Origin: Chaetoderma sp. LZ-2023a
Taxonomy: Eukaryota; Mollusca; Caudofoveata; Chaetodermatida; Chaetodermatidae
DNA length: 64,000 nucleotides
Direction of reading: 5' to 3'
Assembly (NCBI GenBank): GCA_034401795.1
Contig: CM067367.1
Coordinates: 78,278,079 to 78,342,078 of the forward strand
Each line of letters begins with the position of its first letter. Positions within the stretch are counted from its first letter, which is position 1. This document shows, piece after piece, positions 22,256-34,169 of the stretch. Position numbers and translations under genes: made by a program. A model generated the notes under the pieces. That model made no database searches. It had not been told where the DNA came from and was given only the letters and a program-made list of their open reading frames with translations.

Positions 22256-23911
22256 CTGTGCAAACGTTAAGCACCACCCTATTTTTACGCACACGCGAGG
22301 GTATATTCATGTGCTATGAAGAAAGCAATAGCATAAACATTTATGTACCCATCCATCTTAGTGCAAGAGGTAATAATGCAACTAGAGGAATGCTGATTAT
22401 GATGGTGGGGAAACACTGTATGTTTTTGTTTGAACTTGAAAACGAGGCCTGAATATGGTTACGTTGACACAACTGACAACTATTGCCCTACAGTTGACAC
22501 ACGTGGCTAGATTGTCATTAATGGTGTCTGAAAACGAAGTTTAACATCTGTGCACGAGTTTGAGACTGTCATTATTAATACCGGGTATATCCACCTTGTG
22601 CCTGGATGACGGCCTGGACACGACGTCTCATGCTGGTCACCAACCGACTGATACGCCATTGTGGTATTGGTTGCCATTCAAGATTGAGTGCGTCTGTTAA
22701 TTCCTGTAGGTTCTGCACAGGAGGATCCCTCCTTCTCACCATGTTTCCCAGAATGTCCCAGATATGCTCAATAGGGTTCATGTCAGGGCTCCTTGCTGGC
22801 CATGGTAGGGTTTCGATGGCATTCTGGCGGAGGTATTCATGCACAGCTCTAGCACGATGTGGTCGGGCGTTGTCATCCATGAATATAGGGTGGGTTCCAG
22901 GTGCATGATTTACAAAATGAGGGACCACAACTCTATCCAGTATGGAATCTTGATATCTTTGTCCATTTAGTGTTCCAGGTACAGTCAACAGATCCAGCTT
23001 ACAATCAAATGAGATGCACCCCCATATCATAACGGAACCTCCACCAAATGGAACTTCTTCCATGATGTTGCGTTGGTCGTACGCCGTGCGTCTGGACCTC
23101 CATACACGAGTTCGACCATCTGTGGCATGAAGCAGGAACCGACTTTCATCGGACCAGTGTACCCGTCTCCAGGATCTCATGTTCCAGTGTCTTCTTTCGT
23201 TGCACCACCTCAGACGCTCCTCTTTGTGGTGTGCTGTGAGGAGAGGACGTCTGACAGGTCTCCTAGCTTTCATGCCAGCAGCATACAGTCTCCTTTTGAC
23301 GGTAGACGTTGACACTCTATTGCGCGTTTCCCATTGCTGGCTGAGCACTCTGCTGTTGGTGAATGGAGATCTCCTAACAAGGCGTACTAGGGCTCGATCA
23401 TCACGGGCAGTAGTCGTCTTCGGTCTTCCAGATCTAGGCCTGTCCTTCACCTCGTTAGTTTGCCCATGTTTTGCAATCAAACGACTGATTACAGTATGGT
23501 TAATGTTCAGCTGTCTGCCAATCTCTCTGCATGACATACCAGTGGTATGCATGCCTATGATTTGCCATTTCACACGATCACTTAACCTTCGTCTTGCCAT
23601 AGCGGTTCACAATCAAGAGCTGATTCTCTCTGTACAAATAAACCACGGTCATGAACACAAAATTCCTAATCTTGTCGCCTAAATCTGTATGTGATGTTCT
23701 ACACCTCAAACTGGACTTTTACATAACTGAACACGTGTGCTGTTTCCCGCCACACACGGACATCAAGCGGCGTGAAGTCATGCATGCATGTGCATTTCGT
23801 ACTTGGAATTATGTCAGCTAACGCGGGGACAAAAAGTATGGCAGCCTAGTTGTACCATCATGTTTCTACGTTCTATTGTTTTTGCTGGTGCTTAACTTTT
23901 GCACAGGTGTA
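22252..23911 (-). mobile_element. Tc1/mariner element with terminal inverted repeats
   Basis: The left end reads ACACCTGTGCAAACGTTAAG. The right end reversed reads TACACCTGTGCAAAAGTTAA, then GCACCA in both. One mismatch in about 25 bp and an intact transposase suggest a young copy. The element is about 1.66 kb, the usual Tc1 size, and lies within a TA-rich target. Confidence 0.93.
22575..23600 (-). CDS. Tc1 transposase (DD34E), full length
   Basis: This 341-residue protein cuts and pastes the surrounding element at TA sites. The N-terminal half has two helix-turn-helix DNA-binding domains (about residues 5-45 and 65-110), linked by a GRPR-like RPRSGRPK stretch at 54-61. The catalytic core follows: D151 in HWSDESRF, D243 in FMDDNARPH and E278 in SPDMNPIEHIW, with 34 residues between D243 and E278, the Tc1 spacing. 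The length is standard, the ATG lies at 23600 and there are no internal stops. Autonomous activity is plausible but not shown. Confidence 0.96.
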   Translation of the reverse strand: MARRRLSDRVKWQIIGMHTTGMSCREIGRQLNINHTVISRLIAKHGQTNEVKDRPRSGRPKTTTARDDRALVRLVRRSPFTNSRVLSQQWETRNRVSTSTVKRRLYAAGMKARRPVRRPLLTAHHKEERLRWCNERRHWNMRSWRRVHWSDESRFLLHATDGRTRVWRSRRTAYDQRNIMEEVPFGGGSVMIWGCISFDCKLDLLTVPGTLNGQRYQDSILDRVVVPHFVNHAPGTHPIFMDDNARPHRARAVHEYLRQNAIETLPWPARSPDMNPIEHIWDILGNMVRRRDPPVQNLQELTDALNLEWQPIPQWRISRLVTSMRRRVQAVIQAQGGYTRY

Positions 23912-24354
23912 TATATATATATATATTGGCTCTTTCGAATTGGCATGTAGCAAGTTTAATGCGATTTACAGTACTAACGTCCTCCGAGAGTTTGTATGTG
24001 TCGGCTCGACGTACTGCAAATTCCGGAAGCAAATTTGAGGGGCGGGGCCAGGTTCCACAAAAAGGGCACAGCGATCTGAAATGGGAGTTTCCCTCTCACA
24101 GAACTTGAAGGGTGTTCGTGGATACCAACCCACCCAAACACCACAAGAAAAAGCATTGAATGATGTAAGGTGATTTCATGCATTCTGAGTCTAATATGAT
24201 CCATGTATAAATGTTAGAGCAATGCTGAGTGAACATATTTATTCTTTGGTCCCTTGTACCTATTCTCAATTTCCATTATAGTGGCCAGTATTAGCCTCTG
24301 ATGCCTGGTTCTAGTCAATTGGTACTGTAATTAAGCGATGACTTGTCATCTTCC

Positions 24355-24555
24355 TGGGTGTGCACGCATGGTACGTGCATGCGCGCGCCTGTGCTCGCAC
24401 GCGTGCAGGTGGGCGGACGGGCAGCTGTGTGGGTGTCGGTGGGTGTGTGCGTGTGTGGGTGGGTATAAGAGTAAGTGAGCGAGCGTGTGAAAGACTGAGA
24501 GAGCGGGCGGGCGTGGGTGGAGTGTGGGGTCTGGTGCGATGGGTGTGAGTGAGCA
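24355..24555. repeat. Degenerate GT/GA-rich tract
   Basis: Low-complexity 'gtgggtgtgtgcgtgtgtgg' and 'gagcgagcgtg' sequence. Open frames across it are compositional. Confidence 0.8.
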
Positions 24556-25839
24556 GCCTATATATGGCGTGAATGGGACCTGGAATCAAGGAACTCGATA
24601 GAAGCTAATCAAACCAATAACTTCTAAATTGCTCAGCCAGCTGTTCGTTACTATTGCGCTAAAAGGACACCGCATCTTAAAACGTTCTTAAACTACAATG
24701 CTACAATTATTGAAGCCATGTACCATTGCAATGCTTGTCCACTTTTCTAAACATTTATGTATTATTTCTTTTGTTTTTGCAAAACTTTCCTGAGTTATTT
24801 TCATATATAAAATACAGCATTGTCCCAAGATTTAGTAAATCAAGTGGATAATAGGGTGTATTTTAATATTATAATTAGCTAGACAACATTTTTTAAGAAC
24901 ATAAAAAATAATGCATAACTGCTTAGGAAATCAAATGAGCTTTCCAATGATGTATCACTTCAATAATAATATGATCCTCTAATTATACTTCTTCATAGAA
25001 ATGGTTTAAGTGCGTTGTATCTCAACCTAATAGCGATTAGCGAAGTAATACTATTAGATCATCGCCTGGCCATTTTACCATGCATCATTTTTGCGAGCGA
25101 TGCATTGTAAGGTATTTTCTCAAAATACGCCAATCTGTGAAAGATGTATTGTGGCCCAATCTCTTCAGCGGTTTCAGACGAAAGTTTTCTTTGGTGAAAA
25201 CTAGGTTATCCAAGACAGCCGCAAGTCTAATCGACCAATCATTTTGAACATTTGAAGAGCTGTTGATCCGACCCTATGGATCATTCCTGCCCAGTTGTTC
25301 TTGATGACTCGCTTAAAGAAAAAAGTGGACAGATGCTGGAAGGACAGATGATGGACGGTAGACATAAAATAAGTTGATTACTAAATATTGTAAATTATTT
25401 AGTGTGTGTTAAATATTCTGGGAACATCTTAAAACTCGTAGTATTAGACGCTGCTGTTGGCTGAGGTAGCAATGCCCATTGAGCTTCACCATTAAACTTG
25501 TGAGCTGATACTGAAAACCTGGATAAACATAGTAATTCCACGTGGCTATTAGACTTCTGAGTAGAAAGTGATAGCTTGGGTGGGGGAATGATGGCAGGAC
25601 ATTTGCCTACACATCTCAACCTTCGGGTAGAGAAAACTGTTTGTATTTTTTTCTCTGGGGTATAAAAATTTTATGCAAGAAAAAAGATATCTCCAGCGTA
25701 TACGCACTACCATATTACGTTAAGGGCTGAATTCCAAAACACATTGCAACCGAACCTTACTACAACTGCTCAGTCTGCTCTGAATATTAAAAAAATCATT
25801 TTTAAAGTTCAAAACTACAGTTTGTTTTTTTATAGAAAT

Positions 25840-25932
25840 GTATAAAGGGCGCAGCTGCCCCCGCTGCCCCCGTGTCCAAAGGGCAACGGGTGCAGCTGCC
25901 CCCGCTGCCCCCGTGCTTCTGGCGCCCCTGCC
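25840..25932. mobile_element. Candidate hAT terminus with repeated 'gcagctgcccccgctgcccc'
   Basis: Two copies of a 23-bp C-rich unit end in 'ggcgcccctg', which reads CAGGGGCGCC on the reverse strand, a common hAT start. No matching left end or target duplication was found. Confidence 0.35.
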
Positions 25933-26083
25933 CAAGGCTTTCTCTTTCCATATATGCGTATATAGTATCATTCAGATAACATGGCCAACCATAGAGCATC
26001 TTTGCTGGGCCAAATTCACTGACAGTGAGACCATATTACACGTGGTGTATATCGCATCCATGGATCCAGTTTTCAGAAAGACT

Positions 26084-26796
26084 ATCTAATACCGATCGTT
26101 TGCCTATGCCTCAGGATCTTTCTTCTGGCTGGTGAGTTTTAATATACAACTTACGCTGTGACACCGCCACTGGCTCGTTTGCGCAGTTAGCCACAATCCA
26201 CAGTTTGATATTCAAGTCGTGGAGTGGGACCAACTATCCAAAACAACAAGTGACCGTGCCCAACGCTAAACTCCAACTAACTGCCGTCCCATGTTCTATT
26301 CGAACCATGTGACGTCAGTCCATAGTCACAAACCTTGGTGACAAACAGTTGCACCTGATCCGTGACAACACGTTCAGTATATACAGTACGTATTACTAGA
26401 TTAACTACAACAATAAAGTATGGACACAATATCTTCAACAATCCTCTTTCGTATAAGCCTAGTGTGTATATAACCCGTATAGTAGTGTATGTAAGTCAAT
26501 AGCGGTGTGTGTCACTGTCGATGTATGCTAGTTCACGTGTGTGCTTATCTGTGGGCGTGGCTTGTTCATTTATTCATGCATGCGACGTGACTGTCCTGCG
26601 CGCGCGTGCCTGGGGTCTTCTGTGTGCTCCTTTATCGGCGTGTGTGTATATCCAGTTCTGTCCTGGAGTGTGCTGTGTATATTCTGTATCCTGGTGCGCA
26701 TGTGGTATATGTCTGTTTATGAATCGTGTGGTCAGTTGTGTATTCTTGTGCGTGTCTTTGTGCGTGTGCTGAAACTCTCCCGTCCTCTGTACCATA
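26084..26796 (-). repeat. 3' LTR of the gypsy-type element
   Basis: A ~710-bp direct copy of 36253-36998, with scattered substitutions and lacking a ~35-nt segment (the stretch containing 'cacatacgcg' near 36308). It holds a perfect CRE palindrome at 26310-26317. Next to it, at 26800-26814, the sense strand reads AGGGGAAGCAGGGGG, a candidate polypurine tract. Confidence 0.75.
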
Positions 26797-26975
26797 TTAC
26801 CCCCTGCTTCCCCTAGGATACTCCGTATCCTGTGAAAAGATAAAACATAGAGACAACGTTATAATTCTTTTACCTCAGGTAATTTTCAGTGATTCAGCAC
26901 AAACACATTCTGTCATCATATTTAACATCGAAATCCTAGAAACAATCTTTTTAACAATATTTATGCATTAGAACT

Positions 26976-27318
26976 TTAAAGGAGAACGCCGGATCCCATT
27001 GTACTGCTTGATATAACATAAAATCTACACTGTGTACCGTTTTCAAAAGTATAATTATAGCCTCTATAATAGAATTAGAAGTATGAATATTCTTTATCTT
27101 AAAATGTACTAGCTTATCAAACGTTCTCATCCTTAGTGGAACGTATGACGTCATAGTTTGAACTAGCTGAAAGAGACTTATAGAGACATATCACTTTTTC
27201 ACAATTTATTAGTCCTTAAATACCAATGTCCCAGAAACTTATTATACAGAAATTTCGATATGTGCTCAACCACAGAATTGTGTGTTTTATTCAAAACACA
27301 TCTTGCGTTCTCCTTTAA
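26976..27318. mobile_element. TTAA-flanked MITE inside the LTR element
   Basis: The ends are TTAAAGGAGAACGC and GCGTTCTCCTTTAA, perfect inverted repeats including the TTAA at 26976-26979 and 27315-27318. A perfect TGACGTCA lies at 27146-27153. It has no coding capacity and differs in sequence from family C. Confidence 0.8.
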
Positions 27319-27489
27319 GTAGCGTGCAATATTATGATATTCTAGGAGACTAGTTAACAATATCTCCACTTTCCATCAAACTTCATTACTCGTGCATGCT
27401 TGATTATGCACTCATTCATTATTACTAATTCATACTTTACTACTCCTTTATACTTTAGTATTTATTCATAGGTTATTATTCATTCATAT

Positions 27490-28075
27490 TTTATTACCCA
27501 TTCATCGTCCGTAAACGTTTTATGGGAGAATGAATCGGTCAGATGTATATAGGTATGTATGGAGGTATTTCCATAGCGCCGATTCCGAAATTAATCGCTC
27601 AAGGGCGCTTTACAAAATTAAAATTTTAAGAAAAAAGATGTGTTTTTAGAAGAGACTTAAAAGGTTCAAGTTTATCACAGTTCCGAATGTGTGCCGGGAG
27701 GTTGTTCCAGAGTTTTGGGCCAGCTTTTGAAAAGGCTCGTTGTCCAGCCATTAAATTACCGGGTGGAACTACACACAACAGTTGCTCGCTTGATCGCAGG
27801 GATCTTGGTGCTATTCTCTTCGTTATCAACGAACAGAGGTATAGTGGTGCAAGTCCATGCAGGCATTTAAAGACTAGAAGTGCAATTTTGTAGTTGATTC
27901 GCTCTTTAACGGGTAGCCAGTGAAGCTGTTTAAGTACAGGGGTTATGTGGTCATGACGGTGAGAATGTGTTACTAGTCTAGCTGCTACGTTTTGTGCTCT
28001 CTGAAGTCTGTGTAGTTGTTCGTTGGTGATGCCAGCTAGCAGTGAGTTGCCGTAATCTAGTTTAAATGTGATGGT
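27490..28075 (-). pseudogene. CR1/L2-type LINE reverse transcriptase, C-terminal fragment and 3' end
   Basis: The minus strand encodes LDYGNSLLAGI..., ...LHRLQRAQNVAARLVT... and ...LHWLPVKERINYKIALLVFK, the conserved post-catalytic region of CR1/L2-like LINEs, ending ...LLKTHLFS. The 3' side (27540-27615) carries 'aagcgcccttgagcgattaa' on the sense strand, a typical tail. It is 5'-truncated near 28075 with no catalytic YADD motif, so immobile. Confidence 0.88.
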
Positions 28076-28869
28076 GGTATGGACAGATAGATGATCATGT
28101 CCCCAGGCAAGAACCTGATATATGGCTTCAAGGTGGTAACAATGACAGACAAATACATTAAAAGATACCATTTACAAGTTTCTAGGAACATCTTTCCTGA
28201 ATACTGTTTCCCAAAAGAATGTTTCCAAATGCGAATGAAAGCCGGAATCAGAGGAGGTAGTATTGTGTGCAACCAATACTGCCATCCTAGACACCAGGCT
28301 ATTATGCAAGTAATCTTTGCTTGCATACCAAATCCATGCATATTTCCTGCATGAACCAATGTACAGACATGGTTCCATCAGATTCGTTAACGATTTCACA
28401 TTTAGACCATATATAGTCACTTTGATACAATATACTCACTTTTATCATGGCTTATTCATTACATTATATACATACTATCCTCGCCTCGTATTTCAATCAT
28501 CGCTTGCTTGCTGCCTGTCCTGCAAAATAAAAGAACGCACAGCAGAATCATTGTAATCATTTACATTACCATATGGTTTCCTTTTTTTCAAGATGGATGA
28601 ACAGTTGAGTATTCCTTTGAACATTACATAAACGACACTTGCTAATTATCATATCTAATAAACATATAGTTTAAATATGATACACTATGCAATACATATC
28701 ATCTTTTATTACTGGATACCATGATTTTCATTAGCAGTGCCATGTAATTAAATTATTCTACCATATCATATGCATCTAGCAATCGTATTGGCCACGGATA
28801 GATGCATTATCACTGGTCTGATTTGGGCATATGGGGTGGGGTTGGGTGGGGGTCTGCTTCACGAGGAAC

Positions 28870-29193
28870 CTAGTTCATTGATTCTAATATCTTCTTCAGA
28901 TTATCTGCTACTGTGGGGGTTTTCTGGGTTTGTCCCATTGTTCTGGCAAGTCTGTTAAGTTCTTCATTTATTTGCAGTAATCCCTCTATGTCAGTTCCTC
29001 TAAGTTGGCCATCAATTAATTTCTGTTGTGCTATGCTTACCAGATCATCGAAATATTTCACAATTTTTCTATGTGTATCTAGTGCTTTTGCATATGTCAC
29101 CTGAGAACATGCATTACATTCACCTTTATTTTCTTTATTTTGACCATTTGACTGTCTGTCATTGGATTTCTTCTGTGATGAATTGTAGCACAT
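28870..29193 (-). CDS. Unrecognised 107-residue ORF downstream of the gypsy pol region
   Basis: The protein is Asn/Gln/Lys-rich at the N-terminus (QKKSNDRQSNGQNKENKG, then a C-x2-C), followed by a likely amphipathic coiled-coil region (about residues 40-100, LVSIAQQKLIDGQLRG...INEELNRLARTM). It has the orientation of pol and lies within the LTR boundaries. It could be a third ORF or a displaced gag piece. I see no envelope signal peptide or membrane segment. Function unknown. Confidence 0.4.
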   Translation of the reverse strand: MCYNSSQKKSNDRQSNGQNKENKGECNACSQVTYAKALDTHRKIVKYFDDLVSIAQQKLIDGQLRGTDIEGLLQINEELNRLARTMGQTQKTPTVADNLKKILESMN

Positions 29194-29532
29194 ATTACAA
29201 TTACACTCTACATTTCTTTTATCATTTGACCACTGTTTGTGTTCCTATTGACCATTTGATAATGCATAGCACTCATTACAGTCACAGTATTTATTTTCTT
29301 TCCTCTGATCATTTGACGTTTCAACATATTTATGTCTATACTGTGATGAACCATTGTACTCATTGAATTTAGCATATTTATACGTTTCCTGTTGATCATA
29401 TGATCTGTTATACTATCGTCTTGATAATAGAAGGTGTGTCGATTTGTGTCCCTCCTTTGTGGATGTAGATGTCTATTGGTGTGTTCAACCCTTTCCCTTG
29501 CCTTTCTTTCCAAATGTACATAATAGTTTCAT

Positions 29533-30387
29533 TCACCTAGGTTCCAGTTTACATTTGTAATGTGTGATTCCATTTATTATTGAGGTAGCTACTATTTTGT
29601 TGATAGTCTCTATTTTGTCTTGTGGTTTTGGTATTGATTCATTGTATGTATTATTCTTGTATGTGCTGACTGTTGTGACTGTGGGTGCATTATAATATTT
29701 TGCTGTTGTCGAGGTTTTTGGAGGTGGCCGCCTACGTTTCATACCCTTTTGTGTTCTGTTTGTGTAGTATGCTCTTAATAGGGCGTCTGAAATATTTTCT
29801 TGTGGCTCCAATGAATTCGGAAAGTTACCTTGCCATTTGACCTTAAAGTGTCTGGTGCCATCAATGAGTTTTGTAGCTAAAATTTGTTCAGCTACATACC
29901 AAGTGTTGTCCTTCTTCACTACCTGTTGTTTTGGCTTGCAGTCATTTGATTCCTTATTTAATTTCTGTTTGTGTTTGTTAGTGTTTTGCTTTGCTTTGAT
30001 TGGTCCCTTATTTTTACCGTTGACATTTGGTGTTGGGCAGTCTGTGCTGGCATATTTTGTGCTTGGTATTTGATTGTTCTGTATCTGTTGGTCAGTATGC
30101 GTGCCTACTGTGTCTTGTCTCTGTTGGTGTGTAGTCACTGTTTGTGGTTGTTTATTTCTTTGAGGCATGGCTAACTCATTATCAATTTGCTCAGGATCAA
30201 GGTCATCTGTTTGTATTAGCTCGAGAGGTGTATTTGTGGGCCTATCCTGTGGGTTTATAAATGGTTTCAATCTGTTTGCATGGACTCGTGATTGCACTTG
30301 TTTGTTGTCATTGCTTCGCCTAGGCTTGTATGTATAGTTGGTACCTACATCTACTATATAATATGGCCCTACCCATTTGCAATGCAA
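29533..30387 (-). pseudogene. Gypsy integrase C-terminus with chromodomain
   Basis: This 284-codon stretch opens with the integrase C-terminal KWVGPYYIV motif. A long polar Gln/Asn/Lys/Thr linker follows. A chromodomain-like segment at about residues 162-208 (WYVAEQIL..., HFKVKWQG, SLEPQENI) would direct insertion towards modified chromatin. A shortened second copy of the motif (about 259-282, NKIVATSIINGITHYKCK) ends the frame. The frame itself is open but is separated from the integrase core by stops. Confidence 0.8.
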
Positions 30388-30430
30388 TTTTGGGGAGTCC
30401 CACTGGTGTTTTTGCGCGGTAGAGCCATAC

Positions 30431-30748
30431 CTATTGTTCTAAATCAAATATGGGTTCTTTTGTGTTTTTGTCATGGTTTTGTTTGTATCTGGTTTGTGCA
30501 GCTCTAATGTTTTCTGTTGCTATTTTCTTAGCAATTTTCAATTTATTTGTTAGGTCTCTCATATATTCTGTGAGGTTGTTAGATGTGTATGCGTGGTCTT
30601 CAGGTAGTAAGGCTACATCTATGGGCAGACGTGATTCACGCCCATATAGTAGGTAGTATGGTGTGTACATTGTCGATTCCATTGCCGGTGATGATCGGTA
30701 TGCAGACATAATGCTTGATATTAACTCTGGCCAATTTGTTTGTGTCAC
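30431..30748 (-). pseudogene. Gypsy integrase core, distal part
   Basis: WPELISSIMSAYRSSPAMES and TPYYLLYGRESRLPID are the standard signature after the third catalytic residue of Ty3/gypsy integrases. The preceding stretch (30749-30988) is recognisable but broken by stops. Confidence 0.85.
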
Positions 30749-30988
30749 ATTACACTATTGCCTGAGTGACTGCTCTATCACAGAGTTCATATGTTCAACA
30801 GTTGCATTTGTTTGTGGGTGATATGAGCTAGTTTGAACCTTAGAAATCTGAAATACATTGCACATTTCTTTATTAATTTTTGACAGAAAATGTGTTACTC
30901 TATCAGACAACAGGGTGTGTGGAGCGCCATGCCTACATATTATTTCATTGTATACAATTCTAGCAATTTCTGATGCCTCTTGTGTCTT

Positions 30989-31282
30989 TCATGGAAGGGC
31001 CTCACACCATTTTGTGAATGAATCCACTATCAATAATATATGTTTGAAGCCATCTGTGCTTGTTGGTAGTGGGCCCAAAATATCGATATGAAGCCTCTTA
31101 AATGGTTTTTCTACTGGAAGTGGTCGTAATGGAGCTTTTGCAAAGTGATAATTACGTTTAGCTTGTTGGCAGGATATACATGATTTAATGTAGTACTCTA
31201 TGTCCTTATACATGCCCCACCAAAAGTATTTCTGCCTAATATGTTCATGTGTTCTTTGAATCCCTTGGTGACAGCTTTGCAA
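30989..31282 (-). pseudogene. Gypsy integrase zinc-binding domain and core start
   Basis: The sequence shows CHQGIQRTHEHIRQKYFWWG followed by C-I-S-C, the HHCC zinc domain. Next comes LHIDILGPLP with the first core aspartate, then VDSFTKWCEALP. In a working element this enzyme joins the cDNA to the genome; here the frame ends in a stop after ALP. Confidence 0.9.
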
Positions 31283-31445
31283 TGAGTCGTGATAGGACTT
31301 GAGAATATCATCCTGTAAAACTTTAGGTACTATTAATTGCCTAATTATTCTATCAGCTCGTTTACCTTTGCCTCTTGGATGGATAGTACATATGATACAT
31401 TAAACCATCTGTTATGGGGAGCTTCTCGCGTTCCTGCATAACTTT

Positions 31446-31898
31446 TCAAGATTCATTATCATCTTCTGGTAGTTCCCTATTCATTAAGTAGTTAATGTAA
31501 GGTTTAAGTTCATTGTCATTCTCTTGATGCTCTTTAATAGTTCTGCTCTCAATTGCAAGAATTTCTTCAGTTATCAGTAGTGGGTCTGCCATGCAATACT
31601 GTTCATTTGTCATGATCATGTTAGTTAATGTGTCAAATGTGTTTGTTTGTTTTGTTTGGTGTGTACTGTCTTTGTATGTTGATTCATCATCATCATCATC
31701 ATCATCATCCCTGTTAATTGTATGGATGTAATCATTAATTTTGTTTATATTCTCTAAATGTCTAGAATCTCTCTGCAATTGATTAGTAGTGTAATTTTCG
31801 GAATTATTTTTATCTGCATATTGTATTCTACTAAGTGCATCAGCATTTCCATTGTAAATACCTTTCTTATATACAATTGTATAGTTGTATTCCTGCAA
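31446..31898 (-). pseudogene. Gypsy pol linker between RNase H and integrase
   Basis: It opens with YTIVYKKGIYNGNADALSRI, the end of the gypsy RNase H domain, and continues as a polar linker with a seven-Asp run encoded by an ATC/GAT triplet repeat (about 31688-31708). Confidence 0.8.
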
Positions 31899-31968
31899 TT
31901 CCAGTGCCCAGCGTTGTAATTTGGGGATATGCCCACCGACTGATTTGAGATGTTCTAATGCTTTATGA

Positions 31969-32241
31969 TCAGTGTAAGCTGAAATGTCTGGGTGCTAAGT
32001 ATATATGATATTGTTTAATTGCTGTTATTAAGGCAAAACATTCACGTTCTGTAATTTGCCATTTCTTTTCTGTTGCAGTTAACGATCTGTCACCATATGC
32101 AATAACTACCTCATGTCCGCTATCACACCTTTGGTCTAACACAAATCCAATTGCATGATCTGAAGCATCAGTATGGACACTGAATTCCTTATCGATATCA
32201 GGAAATGACAATATTGGTTCAGATGTGAGAATTTTCTTCAA
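31969..32241 (-). pseudogene. Gypsy RNase H domain
   Basis: FSVHTDASDHAIGFVLDQR carries the first catalytic Asp and ITERECFALITAIKQYHIYL the Glu. RNase H would remove the RNA strand of the replication hybrid. Its junction with the upstream reverse transcriptase contains a stop. Confidence 0.9.
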
Positions 32242-32343
32242 GTGATTAAACGCATTCTCACATTCTGTTGTCCACTCAAATTTGGTATCTTTTCGAAGTA
32301 GTGCATTTAGAGGAGCTGCTATCTTTGAAACACCTTTTACAAA

Positions 32344-32706
32344 TTACCTATAATAGTTGTAGAGACCAAGATAGGATCTAACTCCTTTGGTATCTTTTGG
32401 TGTGGGAAAATTAGCGACTATTTCAGATTTATTTTTATCTACTGTGATACCATCTTTTGATAGTATGGGGCCTAGGTATTCAACTGATTTAGTGGTAAAA
32501 TTACACTTTGATGGTTTCAACTTTAGTCCTGCTGCTCTCAATCTATTGAATAAACTTTCTAAATCATGCATGTGTGATTCAAAATCCTTGCTAAATATCA
32601 GGATATCATCTACATATACGATTGCATTTTTCCAATTAAGTCCTCTAAAAACCTCTGTCATGACCATAGAGAAGGCCATAGCTGCATTCATTAAACCGAA
32701 GGCCAT
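32344..32706 (-). pseudogene. Gypsy reverse transcriptase, catalytic half
   Basis: FGLMNAAMAF, the YVDDILIFSK catalytic box (about residues 31-40) and KCNFTTKSVEYLGPILSKDG are present in order, as in Ty3/gypsy palm and thumb. A frameshift relative to the upstream half occurs close to 32706, and a stop follows NYYR. Confidence 0.93.
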
Positions 32707-32708
32707 TT

Positions 32709-33032
32709 TTAGATGCCACTGTGTGTCATGAATGCAGTCTTGTGCTTCGATTCATTGTTCATCTCGATCTGCCAATTTCCAGACCAAAGATCTAGTACTG
32801 TATAGTACCTCGCATTTGTGTTTCCAACTGCATCAAATATATCATCAATTCGAGGAACTGGAAAAGACATAGGTTTAGTTACTCGATTCAGCTTTCGATA
32901 ATCAACTGCAAACCTATATTCACCATTTTTCTTCTTCACCATGACAACGGGACTAATCCACTGTGACATGCTCTCTTCTATCACTCCAGTCCTAAGCATC
33001 TCATCTATTTGCCTATCAATCCCCTTTCTCAT
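32709..33032 (-). pseudogene. Gypsy reverse transcriptase, N-terminal half
   Basis: SQWISPVVMVKKKNGEYRFAV, DYRKLNRVT and VLDLWSGNWQI are the fingers/palm blocks. In LDLWSGNWQI the usual S-G-Y-x-Q is altered. Coding similarity extends upstream to the protease frame, interrupted by in-frame TGA codons (one at 33282-33284, another near 33150). Confidence 0.92.
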
Positions 33033-33281
33033 GTCAGGAGTAGCTCTGTAAAATTTACGCTTATTTGGCTGTGCATCGTCGGTATCTATGTGATGCTGAT
33101 AGAGAAGTGTTGTACCTAACTCATCTATCTTTTTGGCAAATACATCCCAGTTTCATCCTATAAACTCTAATAGACTTTCTTGTTGTTCTGCTGACAGGTC
33201 TGAGTTTTCTAAATGTATGCCTAGATCAAGTGCAATCTCACGATGTTGTTTTACTTCAGCTACATTTACACTACTATGATT

Positions 33282-34169
33282 TCATACATCAGCTACATTC
33301 TGTTCTGCACTACTCATGTGTCCAATTTTCTGCGATGTATGCATGACTGTAAACAATGCAAGTGGAGCTTTGTCAGATAGATAGATTTCCACATCTGTAG
33401 GATTAATGATGCGATAAACTGATTCGTTATTGTTGCCTACCTGTATGACACTATTTGCTCCTACTAGATGTAGTCTAATGGGCAATGACTGTAGTGGTTC
33501 TGCCATCCCTATTTTTGATTTGACATTTTTGCCATAAACATGTACCGGCAATAGCATTTCTGTTTTTGGTGGAAGATAGCACTTTCCCTTAAACTTAACA
33601 ACACAACATTTGTCTTGGTTTGAAATTATATCTGTCTCAGTCATGCCATTGTGTAATTCTAAAGTATTTGTCTCAAAGTTTATCTTCACATTGTGTTGTT
33701 TTAAGAAGTCTACTCCTAGAATGAGATCATGGTTACAGTGTTCTAACAGGTACACTGAGTGATACAGTTCAAGTCTATTGATTCTAATAGGCAGAGTCAC
33801 AATATCCTTGACATTAATTCCTCTGCTACCAACTCCAACGACTGTCTGTATACCTGACTCTTCCAATACATAATTATGATTTGCTTTAAGCTCCTCATAC
33901 ATTCTTTGCGAGAGACAACTTATTGTTGCTCCTGTATCAACTAATGCATTGACCCACTTTCCATCTATCCTTACAATCACCACATTTTTCAGCAACTGAG
34001 TTGATTCAGCCACGGTAATATCTGAAGCATCAATGTTTGATACACCAAAGTTGTCTTTAAAAAACATTTTAGTTTCTGTTATGGCTTTTCTGAGATGTGG
34101 TCTATCCTCTGAAAATTGCTTTTTATAGCTTTGCTGTCTACAGCTTTGTTTTGGTTTTTCCATTATCAT
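33282..34169 (-). pseudogene. Gypsy aspartic protease region
   Basis: Residues 77-84 read VDTGATIS, with the catalytic Asp at 78, and DLILGVDFLKQH (about 148-159) is the matching C-terminal strand. This retropepsin would cut the polyprotein. The 295-codon frame ends at a TGA beyond which pol-like sequence continues in the same frame. No gag with zinc knuckles precedes it. Confidence 0.9.

Noticed and set aside
23179..23682. 167-codon plus-strand open frame
   Set aside because: It lies antisense to the intact Tc1 transposase and is a shadow frame with no recognisable domain.
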